From CAMTWZ01 sp041749075 (GTDB taxonomy: Bacteria; Bacteroidota; Rhodothermia; Balneolales; HLUCCA01), in contig JBGTBY010000030.1 of NCBI GenBank assembly GCA_041749075.1, positions 62,001 through 126,000 of the forward strand: a DNA stretch of 64,000 bases. Direction: 5' to 3'. Under the pieces are notes generated by a model. The model made no database searches. It was given only the letters and a program-made list of their open reading frames with translations, and was not told the DNA's origin. The position numbers and the translations under genes are program-made. Positions 17,199-26,066 of this stretch are shown here, piece by piece (positions within the stretch are counted from its first letter, which is position 1; each line of letters opens with the position of its first letter).

Positions 17199-18974
17199 TT
17201 AACGAAAGAGGATTCCAAATTCAATAAGAGTCTGATTCGCGGGGGTGCTGTTCATCCCTTGTCTGTAAAACAGCACGTAATTACTCGAACCAACTTGTGC
17301 TTCAACGAATACGGTATTCAACGATTGACTCGGATAATCTTCATAATCCAACACATAATAGGCGCTGGTCCGATACCCGAGCCCGCCGAAAATGGAAAAT
17401 CCAGACGAACCCAAATTGAGTTTAGGTCCGACCAAGCCGGATGCATAAAATGCCGCAACACCTTCCCCATCGCTCAAATTATATAGGGGCGCATCTTCTT
17501 TCGGGATAAGCCCGATCACTCCCACTTCCCCCGATAACCGGAAGAAAGGTGTATCCCAATACTGTCCCAATCCTAAACCGATTGTATAATCGACGTTCTG
17601 TTTGTAATTGTCGTTGTCGAGCCCACCCGTGAATAATGAAAACAAGGTGCCACTACTATACATCGCTGCACGCCGTTGTTGCGCCAAGCGTTCGGCTTCT
17701 CGTTGCTGAGCGTCGGTTTGCGCCTGTTGGCGGGCGCGTTGCTGAGCGACAGCGGCTCTCATCTCATCTGTGAAGGTGAACAGCACATCTTGCTCCTCAT
17801 TACGGGTGATAAATACCTGAACGGTTTGATCCGAGTAACCATTCATCTGCGCTAACATCCTATAGGCTCCGACAGGAAGCCCATCAATCAAATTGGATCC
17901 TGTCCATTGCCGCACGATTTGATTCGATGAATTATATAAAGTGATGCGGGCATCGATCGGCCGGATGGTGAATCGTGCCGCACCGGTATGCGATGTAAGT
18001 GTGATGGGAAGGGTCAACGGCGTACCCTCAACCATCTCAAAGGTGGTCTGATACGTGTCGTGGCCATTCGCTTGAACCCGTACCGTATGCAAACCAGGAC
18101 TCAGCGGAATCACGTTGCGTCCGGTTACTTCCATTTCATCGATATACACCCTCGCGTTGGCTGGAGTCACATTCAGATTCAAATCCCCTGCTATCCGGGT
18201 CAGTGTGTATATGAACTCGTTGCTTTCGCCATTCTGAACATACAATGGAGCCGATAGAGTACGATATTCAGGATAGGTAAGCTCCAACCCATACTCGCCT
18301 GGGAACATGAAAAAGTCTGTGGGTGTGGTTTCAGCCCGTTCGATTCCATTGATTCGGATCCGTGCGCCTGAAGGCGTGCTACGAATGACCACGCGACGTT
18401 GCGTGAGCCTTTGCATCGTGAATTCCAAGAACGGACGTTGCGTACTCACCTCTACAGGTTGTTCGATGGTTAGAAATCCAATTTTTTCGATGCGGATCTG
18501 ATGTGTGCCCGCTTCAAGCGGAATCGTACGTGTGATATCGACCTGTTGACCTTCGATGAACACCGAAGCATCCGATTGATCCACTCGAATCGTCACAGGA
18601 ATCAATGTGCCCGCATCGCTTTCAACGGGTTCCACATTGTAATAGAGTACAGAACGAGGTTCTGATGCCGGAATGGTGAACCGTGCCTGACGATAACCGG
18701 CCATTGTCACCGTGATGGTTTGCCGCCATGGGCGGACGATGATCCGATACACACCCTCGTTTGGCGAGCTCAGATCCGCTACCACACCCACATTGGAATC
18801 GAATCGAAGGCCGGTTAGAGACGAATTCACGATGATGGCGGCATCATCCGGATAATCCCGAAAAACGGGGACGGTTCCGGTGCTTGAGGCCGGTTTCACC
18901 TCCATCTCCAAGAGTTGGGCGTGAATTTGCGGCGCACACAGTAGCGCGAAAAACACCAATAAGAGTCGTCTCAT
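17199..18974 (-). CDS. PEGA-repeat protein with C-terminal beta-barrel-like region
   Basis: A 591-residue exported protein. After the signal peptide (ending IHAQ) come at least four PEGA-type beta modules at about 127-400, for example VTIRVDQSDASVFIEGQQV, VVIRSTPSGARIRINGIE and LNLNVTPANARVYIDEMEV. A Gln/Ala/Arg-rich helical linker follows (about 405-440), then 150 residues of alternating aromatic/polar strands ending TLIEFGILFR, which suggests an outer-membrane barrel. PEGA modules are extracytoplasmic binding units. The N-terminal half is clearly paralogous to the truncated gene at 24333-25811. It lies within the LPP20 operon. The exact role is unknown. Confidence 0.85.
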   Translation of the reverse strand: MRRLLLVFFALLCAPQIHAQLLEMEVKPASSTGTVPVFRDYPDDAAIIVNSSLTGLRFDSNVGVVADLSSPNEGVYRIIVRPWRQTITVTMAGYRQARFTIPASEPRSVLYYNVEPVESDAGTLIPVTIRVDQSDASVFIEGQQVDITRTIPLEAGTHQIRIEKIGFLTIEQPVEVSTQRPFLEFTMQRLTQRRVVIRSTPSGARIRINGIERAETTPTDFFMFPGEYGLELTYPEYRTLSAPLYVQNGESNEFIYTLTRIAGDLNLNVTPANARVYIDEMEVTGRNVIPLSPGLHTVRVQANGHDTYQTTFEMVEGTPLTLPITLTSHTGAARFTIRPIDARITLYNSSNQIVRQWTGSNLIDGLPVGAYRMLAQMNGYSDQTVQVFITRNEEQDVLFTFTDEMRAAVAQQRARQQAQTDAQQREAERLAQQRRAAMYSSGTLFSLFTGGLDNDNYKQNVDYTIGLGLGQYWDTPFFRLSGEVGVIGLIPKEDAPLYNLSDGEGVAAFYASGLVGPKLNLGSSGFSIFGGLGYRTSAYYVLDYEDYPSQSLNTVFVEAQVGSSNYVLFYRQGMNSTPANQTLIEFGILFR

Positions 18975-18990
18975 GTTCAGGTCCTTTGGT

Positions 18991-19947
18991 TTAGAAAATC
19001 TCCATGTCGCCGAGACTGAATTTTTGGTCTTCAGGCGTCACATTCGTGGGTTGCCATGTCCGAACATGGATCATGGGCTTATCCCGATCACGAAAATCAA
19101 TCAACAAAAAAAGATATCCGACATCCGAATAGAGCGTTGAGTTGTAGTATTGAGTCAATGAAACACCATACACATCCGGATATCGCGGATGGCGCAAAAT
19201 GCTGATGTCTTTGAAACCGACCTCGATCCATGCGTTCGCGCGGAAAATCGATCTTAGCCGGGTGATGTACTCGTCTTTGGTGAATTGAAGGTATTCGACC
19301 TGTTGCTCATAAGCGGAGCGCTGACCGGTGCTTTCCGCCACTCGCCCAACGATGATCAAGGCTTGGTCACTGAACACGGTATTCAGGTAATTCGCGTCTT
19401 TTCGGTTGTACGCAGTGCGAAATCCTTCTACGAATTGCAAGATGTATTCGCGGTTGGCGACATCAATATCGTCTTTTCCTTGGCGCAGCAATTCGGCGTA
19501 ACGGTGGGATGCGAGACCGATGCGAAACTCCATCAATAAGCCGGATGGAGAGAATTGCAACACCCCTTCCTCATAATGCTCAGAACCGTCGGGTTTCAAG
19601 AAAATCATCGGAATATTGCGCATGACATAACTGCCGTCGCGCTGTTGGGACACGATTTCGATGATGCGGGTTTCTCCGATCTGAAAGCGATCGCCTTTCC
19701 ACAGTTCAGGCATGGATGCGCGAAAATCGGACGAGGTTTGCCTTTCGTTTAAACGCAACACTCGTTTTCCCACAAATGCGGCGTTCACTTCTGTCAGAAA
19801 TGCGGACGCGTTACTCTGTATGGCGGCTCCCAATGTCGTATTTGGCATATCGGCGACAAACACCTCGACCGCGTCCTGCGCCGAGAGTCGAGTAGTGAAC
19901 AACAAAATAATCCCAGACAACAGATAGACTAAACGTAGACACAACAT
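18991..19947 (-). CDS. exported protein of unknown function in the LPP20-PEGA operon
   Basis: A 318-residue protein with a signal peptide (LVYLLSGIILLFTTRLSAQ). I do not recognise the family with certainty. The middle contains FVEGFRTAYNRKDANYLNTVFSD and a later YLFLLIDFRDRDKPMIHVRTWQP, which recall an NTF2-like fold used in periplasmic binding domains. The frame is open to 20058, but the ATG at 19947 starts a normal signal peptide and leaves a 22-nt gap after the upstream gene. Its position between the LPP20-type proteins and the PEGA gene suggests one envelope complex. Confidence 0.8.
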   Translation of the reverse strand: MLCLRLVYLLSGIILLFTTRLSAQDAVEVFVADMPNTTLGAAIQSNASAFLTEVNAAFVGKRVLRLNERQTSSDFRASMPELWKGDRFQIGETRIIEIVSQQRDGSYVMRNIPMIFLKPDGSEHYEEGVLQFSPSGLLMEFRIGLASHRYAELLRQGKDDIDVANREYILQFVEGFRTAYNRKDANYLNTVFSDQALIIVGRVAESTGQRSAYEQQVEYLQFTKDEYITRLRSIFRANAWIEVGFKDISILRHPRYPDVYGVSLTQYYNSTLYSDVGYLFLLIDFRDRDKPMIHVRTWQPTNVTPEDQKFSLGDMEIF

Positions 19948-19969
19948 ATCGGAAAAGGTAAATAAAAGG

Positions 19970-21484
19970 TCAATGGAATGAAAACCAGATCGAGCCCATG
20001 CCCTGATAGCGATCTCGCATCGTTTCAGGTGCAACCTCTTCATTACTCGACAACTCATATCTCTTCCCGTTCATCACGGGTGTGAGGATAACTCGAACAG
20101 AACGATCAGATGGATCAACAATCGCCACATAGCTTTGATCGATCGGACCAACATCCGTGCTGCGTCCATAGCGAAGCACATTCTGTTGCCTGAGACGTTC
20201 GAGTTGATCGGTGAACGCAACAGCGTTTCGTGTGCGAAGCAAAGGATCCAGATGGTTGCGTTGTGAAAAAGCAACTTGGTCCAATGCTGCTATCGTGTTT
20301 GGAACCGGGTTAGCTACAGGGAGAATCACAGGTTCGGCCCTTGTAACAAGCGTTGTTCGGAATGATCCATCAGCCATCAACACTTTGCGCACGGTCAGAT
20401 CCGGAGAACGGTTTACGATCAGCGTAACGGGTTGTCCATTCGGCCCGATATTGGGAATCTCCATCCGAGGGGATGCCTGGGTTGATGTTTCGCCGTTCCC
20501 GAAATCCCACTGAAGATCGAATACGCTCAAGTTTGAGAATTGTGCGGTGAAGCGGTATCCAGCGCCGAGCAATTTCGTCGTGCTAAAGTCGAGGGAAATC
20601 ACTTTCTTGAAGTCGACAGGCACCGTGACAATCCGACTCGGAAGAATTTCTTGCGCCAAGTCTTTCATTTCAGCATCCAACGAAGCAGGAATGGCTGGCA
20701 TCAGTTTCAGTTCGATGTTCTGAACCGGCTGTTCCGGCTCCACATCCATAAAGACATCGGCGCGCCCGGCACGAACCGGATGTTCGCCATATCCTGGACG
20801 ATTCAGTTGCAATAGCAGATCACTCGCTGATTCGGTCCCAAAGCGAACCGACGCTTCCAGCGTAAGTTCGGTATGTCCCGGTGCGGAGCGATTGGCCACA
20901 CTTGGAACGGTAACCTCCGAATTCCGCAACCAAGCATCGAGTTGGTTGCGAAGATAGGATTGCACCTCAACAGAATCCGCAACGATCGGAACGGGAATGA
21001 AATACGTCTGAACCAAAATTTCAAACGCTTGAGAGATGGCCGATGACAGATTCCCGCGCTGTTGGGCTGCGAACATCTGCGACATTTGTGTGAGGATGCG
21101 GGTGCGCAAGTCGCTGATACTTTGATCGAACTCCCGTTTGGTCACGAAGGCCGTAGCCTGAAAACTGTTATCGCGCCGCTGGCTCACCACATAATCCAAG
21201 CCTCTCAATTGCATGCGACTCAACGATTTTGAGCGCAATTCAAAGGTGGAGGTGTTGTTGTTGCCATCATCCACCACTTTCAGATTCTGTTCGGCGGTGA
21301 TGGTGACCACCATTTTCTGCACGAGATCTTGACGGGCCAAATCAATGGCTTGCTGGCGGTCGGTGGAAAATCCCTCACCCCAATGGTACAGACCGGATAG
21401 CTTGATGTCGGCCACACTGGGTTGACCTTGGGCCAAAACCTGTGTCCCCACCATTAGCCATAAGATTGTAATAAAAAACCGCAT
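19970..21484 (-). CDS. exported LPP20-like protein with PKD-like segment
   Basis: A protein of about 504 residues with signal peptide MRFFITILWLMVGTQVLAQ. The N-terminal third (ARQDLVQKMVVTITAEQNL, YVVSQRRDNSFQATAFVTKR) resembles the LPP20/FlgT-type domain in which residues of a conserved repeat line up as A-x-x-x-A-x-x-x-L. A later segment, FDLQWDFGNGETSTQASP, looks like part of a PKD-type beta sandwich. Two in-frame ATGs lie upstream (21502, 21514). The one at 21484 is chosen for the signal peptide and to avoid overlap with the upstream gene's stop at 21495. Function unknown. Confidence 0.8.
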   Translation of the reverse strand: MRFFITILWLMVGTQVLAQGQPSVADIKLSGLYHWGEGFSTDRQQAIDLARQDLVQKMVVTITAEQNLKVVDDGNNNTSTFELRSKSLSRMQLRGLDYVVSQRRDNSFQATAFVTKREFDQSISDLRTRILTQMSQMFAAQQRGNLSSAISQAFEILVQTYFIPVPIVADSVEVQSYLRNQLDAWLRNSEVTVPSVANRSAPGHTELTLEASVRFGTESASDLLLQLNRPGYGEHPVRAGRADVFMDVEPEQPVQNIELKLMPAIPASLDAEMKDLAQEILPSRIVTVPVDFKKVISLDFSTTKLLGAGYRFTAQFSNLSVFDLQWDFGNGETSTQASPRMEIPNIGPNGQPVTLIVNRSPDLTVRKVLMADGSFRTTLVTRAEPVILPVANPVPNTIAALDQVAFSQRNHLDPLLRTRNAVAFTDQLERLRQQNVLRYGRSTDVGPIDQSYVAIVDPSDRSVRVILTPVMNGKRYELSSNEEVAPETMRDRYQGMGSIWFSFH

Positions 21485-21494
21485 GGCGGTGAAT

Positions 21495-22121
21495 TTACTC
21501 ATAAAAGGACACATCCTTAGGATGGATTGCGATTTTCACAACCGTTGAATCGGTCCGATGGTTCACTTCCACTACACGAATGTTGCGAACGATCCCTTTT
21601 GTGGACAGATAAGCCACCCTCTCCATCCGGTCCATGTTCATTTGGTCCATCACTTTGACGGATTTGAATCGGGCTTCCACCATTGTTTGAACCGCACGAC
21701 GTTTAGCTAAAGCATACGCCCGATACTCATCGCCACGAATGGACCGATATGCCCCCCTGACGATCAACACCTCATCGGGCGATCGTACCACAGTTGAGGT
21801 ATCCAGATAGGCCACCATCAGATGGATCAATCCGTCTTCACGTCGGGTGCTGTCCACGATTGAGACCTGCTCTGGACTTGCGGGATCTTCGATCGCGAAT
21901 TCTTCAAAGCTGTAGGCATAGCCCATCCCCTGCATGAACGTCTCAAAACGAACGGATAGGAAGCGATTGGCGCTTGCATCTTCCAAGGCGCGTTGTTTGG
22001 CGATGGATGGATTTCGGGCGATTCCATAACCGATGATGCCCTGATCGGATGGTACCAAAACAGTACCGGCTGAGGGTGGTTGCCCCCAGCCGGTCAGAAT
22101 CGACAACGAAAAAAGAACCAA
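21495..22121 (-). CDS. exported LPP20-like protein, start uncertain
   Basis: About 208 residues. The body contains GYGIARNPSIAKQRALEDAS, ALAKRRAVQTMVEARFKSVK and IVRNIRVVEVNHRTDSTVVK, a repeat pattern typical of LPP20/FlgT-like envelope proteins. The longest frame runs up to 22229, inside the preceding gene. A TTG at 22121 gives a credible signal peptide (VLFSLSILTGWGQ) starting 10 nt after that gene's stop, so it is preferred. It probably works with the LPP20 lipoprotein upstream. Function unknown. Confidence 0.7.
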   Translation of the reverse strand: MVLFSLSILTGWGQPPSAGTVLVPSDQGIIGYGIARNPSIAKQRALEDASANRFLSVRFETFMQGMGYAYSFEEFAIEDPASPEQVSIVDSTRREDGLIHLMVAYLDTSTVVRSPDEVLIVRGAYRSIRGDEYRAYALAKRRAVQTMVEARFKSVKVMDQMNMDRMERVAYLSTKGIVRNIRVVEVNHRTDSTVVKIAIHPKDVSFYE

Positions 22122-22131
22122 TACGAGTTGA

Positions 22132-22674
22132 TCAGTTGCCACCAAGGCGCTCAAGGTTGCTATTGAGTTCCTCGAATGCACGGGATTCTTTGAAGCGGAT
22201 GTACAATTCCTCATCACGCGAGAGAGCATTCGTCAATTCGCGACGCGCTTCGCCAACTGGCATCTGAACCAGCACATAAATGCGGGTTTTGCCATCGGGC
22301 AACGCACCAAAGCTTACCTCTTTGACGGAAACACCTGTCACCTGTTGGCTAGCGATCTGGCGAGAAGCCAGTTCAAAAGCGGTGCTGAACATGCGAGCAT
22401 CGTTGTTGCCCACTTCCTCTTGGAAAATCTTCTGCAGAGCTTCCACTTTGCTTCCCAGTTTCAACGCCATGTTGGTCGTGGCAAGCAACACGGCTTGACG
22501 CTCACCGATGCTTTCATTGACCGAATCAAAGGAGCTGGTTGCAAACAGGTACTCAGCCGTGTCTTGAGGCGGCTTGGTGATGAACCAAGGTCGCTCGGGC
22601 TGTTTTGGCCCGCAAGATGTGATGAACAAAGCGAGTAGTCCTACCATCATGATGGAATAGTTAGAACGTTTCAT
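22132..22674 (-). CDS. LPP20-family lipoprotein
   Basis: A 180-residue lipoprotein (lipobox ITSC near residue 21) and first gene of the minus envelope operon. It has the LPP20 family pattern: PERPWFITKPPQDTAEYLFA, then ERQAVLLATTNMALKLGSKV and ASRQIASQQVTGVSVKEVSF, and a C-terminal YVLVQMPVGEARRELTNAL. LPP20 was first described in Helicobacter as an envelope lipoprotein; related proteins occur in flagellar and other envelope assemblies. No flagellar genes are nearby, so another assembly is likely here. Confidence 0.88.
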   Translation of the reverse strand: MKRSNYSIMMVGLLALFITSCGPKQPERPWFITKPPQDTAEYLFATSSFDSVNESIGERQAVLLATTNMALKLGSKVEALQKIFQEEVGNNDARMFSTAFELASRQIASQQVTGVSVKEVSFGALPDGKTRIYVLVQMPVGEARRELTNALSRDEELYIRFKESRAFEELNSNLERLGGN

Positions 22675-22763
22675 AGGTGATCGAAAAGGTTGGTTAATAA
22701 ATTTTGATACAGTATGTTAGGATAGCAGATTCTCAACTTTGTTCCAAAAATTGTGACCGATTC

Positions 22764-24194
22764 ATGAAATATTTCCTACTCAGCGGCCTCCTATTCATGC
22801 TTTTCGGAAATACGACTCTCATTGCTCAAACCACATTTGAGGAGTACCGCCGCCAGCAACTGCAAAGCTACCAACAGTTTAAAGACGAACGCGACAAGGC
22901 GTTCATGGACATGCTCGAACGAACCTGGAAAGAGCTCGAAGCCTTCAAAGCCGGCACCTTGTATGAGGCCCCCAAACCGGTGAACATTCCGCAAGCGCCG
23001 GATCGCCCAGTCATTCCGATAGTGATCGAGGACGATATCGTGATCCGAGACGAGTTCGACATTCCAATGCCGGAAATCCGTACCGAACCCATCCGCTTAC
23101 CAGCGGCGGCGCGTCCGTTTTTGGTCGACTTCCACGCCACTGACATCCCCTTGCGGGCCATCCCGACACCGATGCTGGCCGGAAGCGTGAACCAGGAAAC
23201 CATCCGCAAATTCTGGGGCGACATGAGCGCCACCGATTACGCCCCCATCGTGCAAGATTTGGCGAAAGTCCGCAATGACCTCGGACTCAATGATTGGGGC
23301 TACCTCAGCTTGCTGAACAACATCGCCACGAAGGCTTATCCGAATCGTCCGAACGAGCAGGTGCTTCTGATCTGGTTCTATCTGATCAAGTCCGATTACG
23401 ATGTGCGGATCGGGTTCAACAGTACGCGCGCCCATCTGCTCACGCCCATCGACAACACCTTGTTCAATGCCTCCTTTCTGACGCTCAATGGCAAGCGGTT
23501 TTATGTGATCCAGTTTAATGATCCGCAAGAGCGGGTCGGAACGCTGTACACCTACGATGGCGATTATCCTGGCGTGAGCAAACGAATGAATTTGAATGTG
23601 GATCGTGAGGTGAAATTGACCTCCGACATGACCGAGCGCGAGTTGAGTTTCTGGCATCAGAACAAGCGCTACACCATCAAAGTGCCGATCAACCGCAATG
23701 CCATCTCCTATTATGAGATGTATCCACAGACCGATTACCCGGTATATCCGATGGCGAAAGGCTCGGAAGCGACCCTGAATTCGCTCAAATCCCAACTCAA
23801 GGTTTTATTAGAGGGACAATCGCAAGCGGATGCGGCCCGAACGCTATTGAATTTCGTGCAAATGGCCTTCGAGTACAAAACGGATCAGGACCAATTCGGA
23901 CGTGAAAAGTGGATGATGCCGGAAGAAACCCTGTTCTATCCTTACTCCGACTGCGACGACCGCGCCATCTTATATGCATACCTGGTGAGGGAATTGATTG
24001 GGCTGGAAGTGGTCGGCTTGCTGTATCCGAGTCACCTCACCACGGCGATTTTGTTGCCCGGTGTGCCCGGCGACACATTCTTACATAATGGGAAACGGTA
24101 CTTAGCCGCCGATCCGACCTACATCGGCGCGGATATCGGAAAAACGATGCCCCAGTTGATGAACCAGACGCCGCAGGTGATTGATATTAGGTAG
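22764..24194 (+). CDS. exported transglutaminase-like cysteine protease-fold protein
   Basis: A 476-residue protein with a signal peptide ending TTLIAQ. The first 80 mature residues are a charged helix (YRRQQLQSYQQFKDERDKAF) and a Pro-rich stretch. The C-terminal half shows a transglutaminase-like triad: Cys in PYSDCDDRAILYAYLV, His in YPSHLTTAI and Asp in LAADPTYIGAD. The frame is open upstream to 22704, but the ATG at 22764 opens the signal peptide. It is divergent from the LPP20 operon, sharing a 90-nt intergenic region, and probably belongs to the same system. Protease and amidase roles are both possible. Confidence 0.85.
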   Translation: MKYFLLSGLLFMLFGNTTLIAQTTFEEYRRQQLQSYQQFKDERDKAFMDMLERTWKELEAFKAGTLYEAPKPVNIPQAPDRPVIPIVIEDDIVIRDEFDIPMPEIRTEPIRLPAAARPFLVDFHATDIPLRAIPTPMLAGSVNQETIRKFWGDMSATDYAPIVQDLAKVRNDLGLNDWGYLSLLNNIATKAYPNRPNEQVLLIWFYLIKSDYDVRIGFNSTRAHLLTPIDNTLFNASFLTLNGKRFYVIQFNDPQERVGTLYTYDGDYPGVSKRMNLNVDREVKLTSDMTERELSFWHQNKRYTIKVPINRNAISYYEMYPQTDYPVYPMAKGSEATLNSLKSQLKVLLEGQSQADAARTLLNFVQMAFEYKTDQDQFGREKWMMPEETLFYPYSDCDDRAILYAYLVRELIGLEVVGLLYPSHLTTAILLPGVPGDTFLHNGKRYLAADPTYIGADIGKTMPQLMNQTPQVIDIR

Positions 24195-24198
24195 AAGC

Positions 24199-24321
24199 GG
24201 GATGCGGGATGCCGGATGCTGGATGCGAGATGCGGGATGCTGAACCAAATTTAGCTTATAATTTTTCTTAGCTCGGTGTTTTTTGGGGCGTCTAGCATCT
24301 GGCATCAAGCATCAATCATCC
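24199..24321. repeat. quasi-palindromic word island (GGATGCN type)
   Basis: Between two convergent genes. The left arm (24199-24243) holds six copies of a GGATGCN/GAGATGC word. The right arm (about 24291-24321) holds its complement (GCATCTG, GCATCAA, GCATCAA, TCATCC). An AT-rich spacer of about 47 nt separates them. RNA from either side could fold. The function may be termination, or the island may be a mobile or expanding repeat. Confidence 0.6.
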
Positions 24322-24332
24322 CTCTTCTAAAT

Positions 24333-25811
24333 TTAATCCCGGAGACAGCGGACAGAGTAGCCAAGAGTCTTGGCGCTGTTGACCCTTTTGAGATCACGAC
24401 TGTCGAAGTTCAGTAGCCGGCTCCAGGCGTTGTCCGTATCGTTCTGAGTGGAACTCCAGAAGAAGCCGCTACTATGGACGGTGTTCCATGGTAAGTTGGG
24501 GTTGCGTAACCCGCCTGGCAGGCCTGTGAAGCCGCTGGCGATAGAGCCGTTATTATCCCATCCCTTAGTCGATTTCATTTTGTAACCAACATCTGTGCCT
24601 AGTAAGTCAGCCAAAACCGTCCATTCCGCGTCACTCGGCACGTGCCAGCCCGTCGGACACACATTCCGAGCATCGGCCACCGCATACCAGTTGTACAACT
24701 TGCCATAGGTGGCGTTGTTGGCCGCGCTATTGTCGTAGGTCGCCCACGCGCCGGTGGTCAATAGCCTCCATTCGCGGTTATTCCTAACATTAGGAATAGG
24801 TGACCCATCCCAATATTTGCTGGTTTTCAAATTCTCCGCCATCCAGCATTGCGTGCCGATCTGAACAGTTTTATAGGTGTTTCCATCGATGTCGGTAACA
24901 CCGATACACGGTTTTGAGTCGGCTATTGGCAAAGTTTCCGTAGTCGCACCGGCCGATAACTCCACTCGCTGCTGTGTCGATTCATCTTTCTGGATGGTGA
25001 TGGGAACTGTTTGAGCCTGATACCCATCGGCTGACACATGCAAGGAATACCGCCCTGCCACCAAATCGGGAATACTGCTGGCTCCAGTCCATGCCTGCAC
25101 TTCTCTCTCATTCACATCCGCCAATCGAACTAACGCGGTGGATGGTGCGACTGTGACCAAGAGCGATCCTTTGTGTGCCGTTAAAGTTATGGACCGCTCA
25201 AGCGTTTGGTTTCGAATAATCGTAACGTCTTCCACATACGGATCGTGAAACTCCGCGCTGATCTCGATCCACTGCGGACCCGGAGGCAGGTTCAGCGGCT
25301 GGGTGGCATTCACCACTTGCTGATTCACTCGTATCACGGCCGTTGTTGGAATCACTCGCAAGGTCAATGTACCAGTGTTCCGCTCGAGTGTGATTCTGGC
25401 TTCATTGCTGCCTGTTTCATTGACCATGACCTGCCTCTCGGCAGCGGTAAATCCGCTCAAAGATGCTCCAATGCGGTACGATCCAGGAAAACGGAAGAGT
25501 TCCAACACGCCGACCGCATCCGTCCTGCCCACATCCACACCATCCAACAAAACGGTCGCGTTGCCCGGAACGGTCACAATCCGCAACAAGGCCATTTGCA
25601 CGCGCTCCATTGAAAATTCAAACAAAATGCGATCGACGGTTGGGGTGATTTCCTGCTCGACCGTTCGAAAGCCTTCTTTCTCTACTCGAACACGGTGCGT
25701 ACCAGGCTCCATCAGAACCGCCTTGGAAAGATCGGCGGGCTGACCATCAATCATCACGCGCGCATCCGAGGGCGTCACACGGATCGTCACTGGCAACGTA
25801 TTCAGAACCAC
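24333..25811 (-). CDS. PEGA-repeat FISUMP protein, 5'-truncated
   Basis: 492 residues remain. Residues 5-290 are PEGA-like modules (VTIRVTPSDARVMIDGQPA, LRIVTVPGNATVLLDGVDV) that align with residue 127 onward of the PEGA-barrel protein at 17199-18974. The last 190 residues are a FISUMP domain (DIDGNTYKTVQIGTQCWMAE, LYNWYAVADARNVCPTGWHV), named from Fibrobacter major paralogous proteins. The signal peptide and first 120 residues of its paralogue are missing. Immediately upstream is the N-terminal coding part of an IS1595-type transposase in another frame. The GTG at 25811 is only the first possible start. The gene is probably inactive, as it has no export signal. Confidence 0.75.
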   Translation of the reverse strand: MVLNTLPVTIRVTPSDARVMIDGQPADLSKAVLMEPGTHRVRVEKEGFRTVEQEITPTVDRILFEFSMERVQMALLRIVTVPGNATVLLDGVDVGRTDAVGVLELFRFPGSYRIGASLSGFTAAERQVMVNETGSNEARITLERNTGTLTLRVIPTTAVIRVNQQVVNATQPLNLPPGPQWIEISAEFHDPYVEDVTIIRNQTLERSITLTAHKGSLLVTVAPSTALVRLADVNEREVQAWTGASSIPDLVAGRYSLHVSADGYQAQTVPITIQKDESTQQRVELSAGATTETLPIADSKPCIGVTDIDGNTYKTVQIGTQCWMAENLKTSKYWDGSPIPNVRNNREWRLLTTGAWATYDNSAANNATYGKLYNWYAVADARNVCPTGWHVPSDAEWTVLADLLGTDVGYKMKSTKGWDNNGSIASGFTGLPGGLRNPNLPWNTVHSSGFFWSSTQNDTDNAWSRLLNFDSRDLKRVNSAKTLGYSVRCLRD

Positions 25812-25825
25812 ACCCTTCGGCGATC

Positions 25826-25923
25826 TGGGTGGCGTTCAGATCCAGGCAAAAGAGCTTGAGAACCTGTCTGAATTTGGCCTCCGAAATTCTTGAACGAAAT
25901 ATGTACTTGTTACTTGTTGGCAT
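25826..25923 (-). pseudogene. N-terminal stub of an IS1595-type transposase
   Basis: On the minus strand an ATG at 25923 opens a frame reading MPTSNKYIFRSRISEAKF and then RQVLKLFCLDLNATQIAE. This is the standard N-terminus of ISXO2/IS1595-family transposases. Similarity stops after about 33 codons near 25826, where sequence of the PEGA-FISUMP gene begins in a different frame. The rest of the transposase is absent from the window. The family call rests on recall of the conserved N-terminus. Confidence 0.7.
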
Positions 25924-25972
25924 TCAACAACTTATGAAGATATTACATCCCCTTAAATTGTCTTGACCCATT
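25826..25972 (-). mobile_element. remnant of an IS1595-type insertion sequence
   Basis: Comprises the transposase stub and its upstream leader. The sequence complementary to 25951-25970 (TGGGTCAAGACAATTTAAGG on the minus strand) could be the outer terminal inverted repeat. The other end is missing, so neither the inverted repeat nor a target duplication can be verified. A deletion probably removed the inner part of the element and the 5' part of the neighbouring gene together. Confidence 0.5.
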
Positions 25973-26066
25973 TTCTAATATAGGCAGAGAAGGGCTTTTT
26001 GCGAATGCGCCTTCTTCCCACTTACCCCTCGGTTTACCTGTGGGGGATATCAACCCCGCCAACGTC

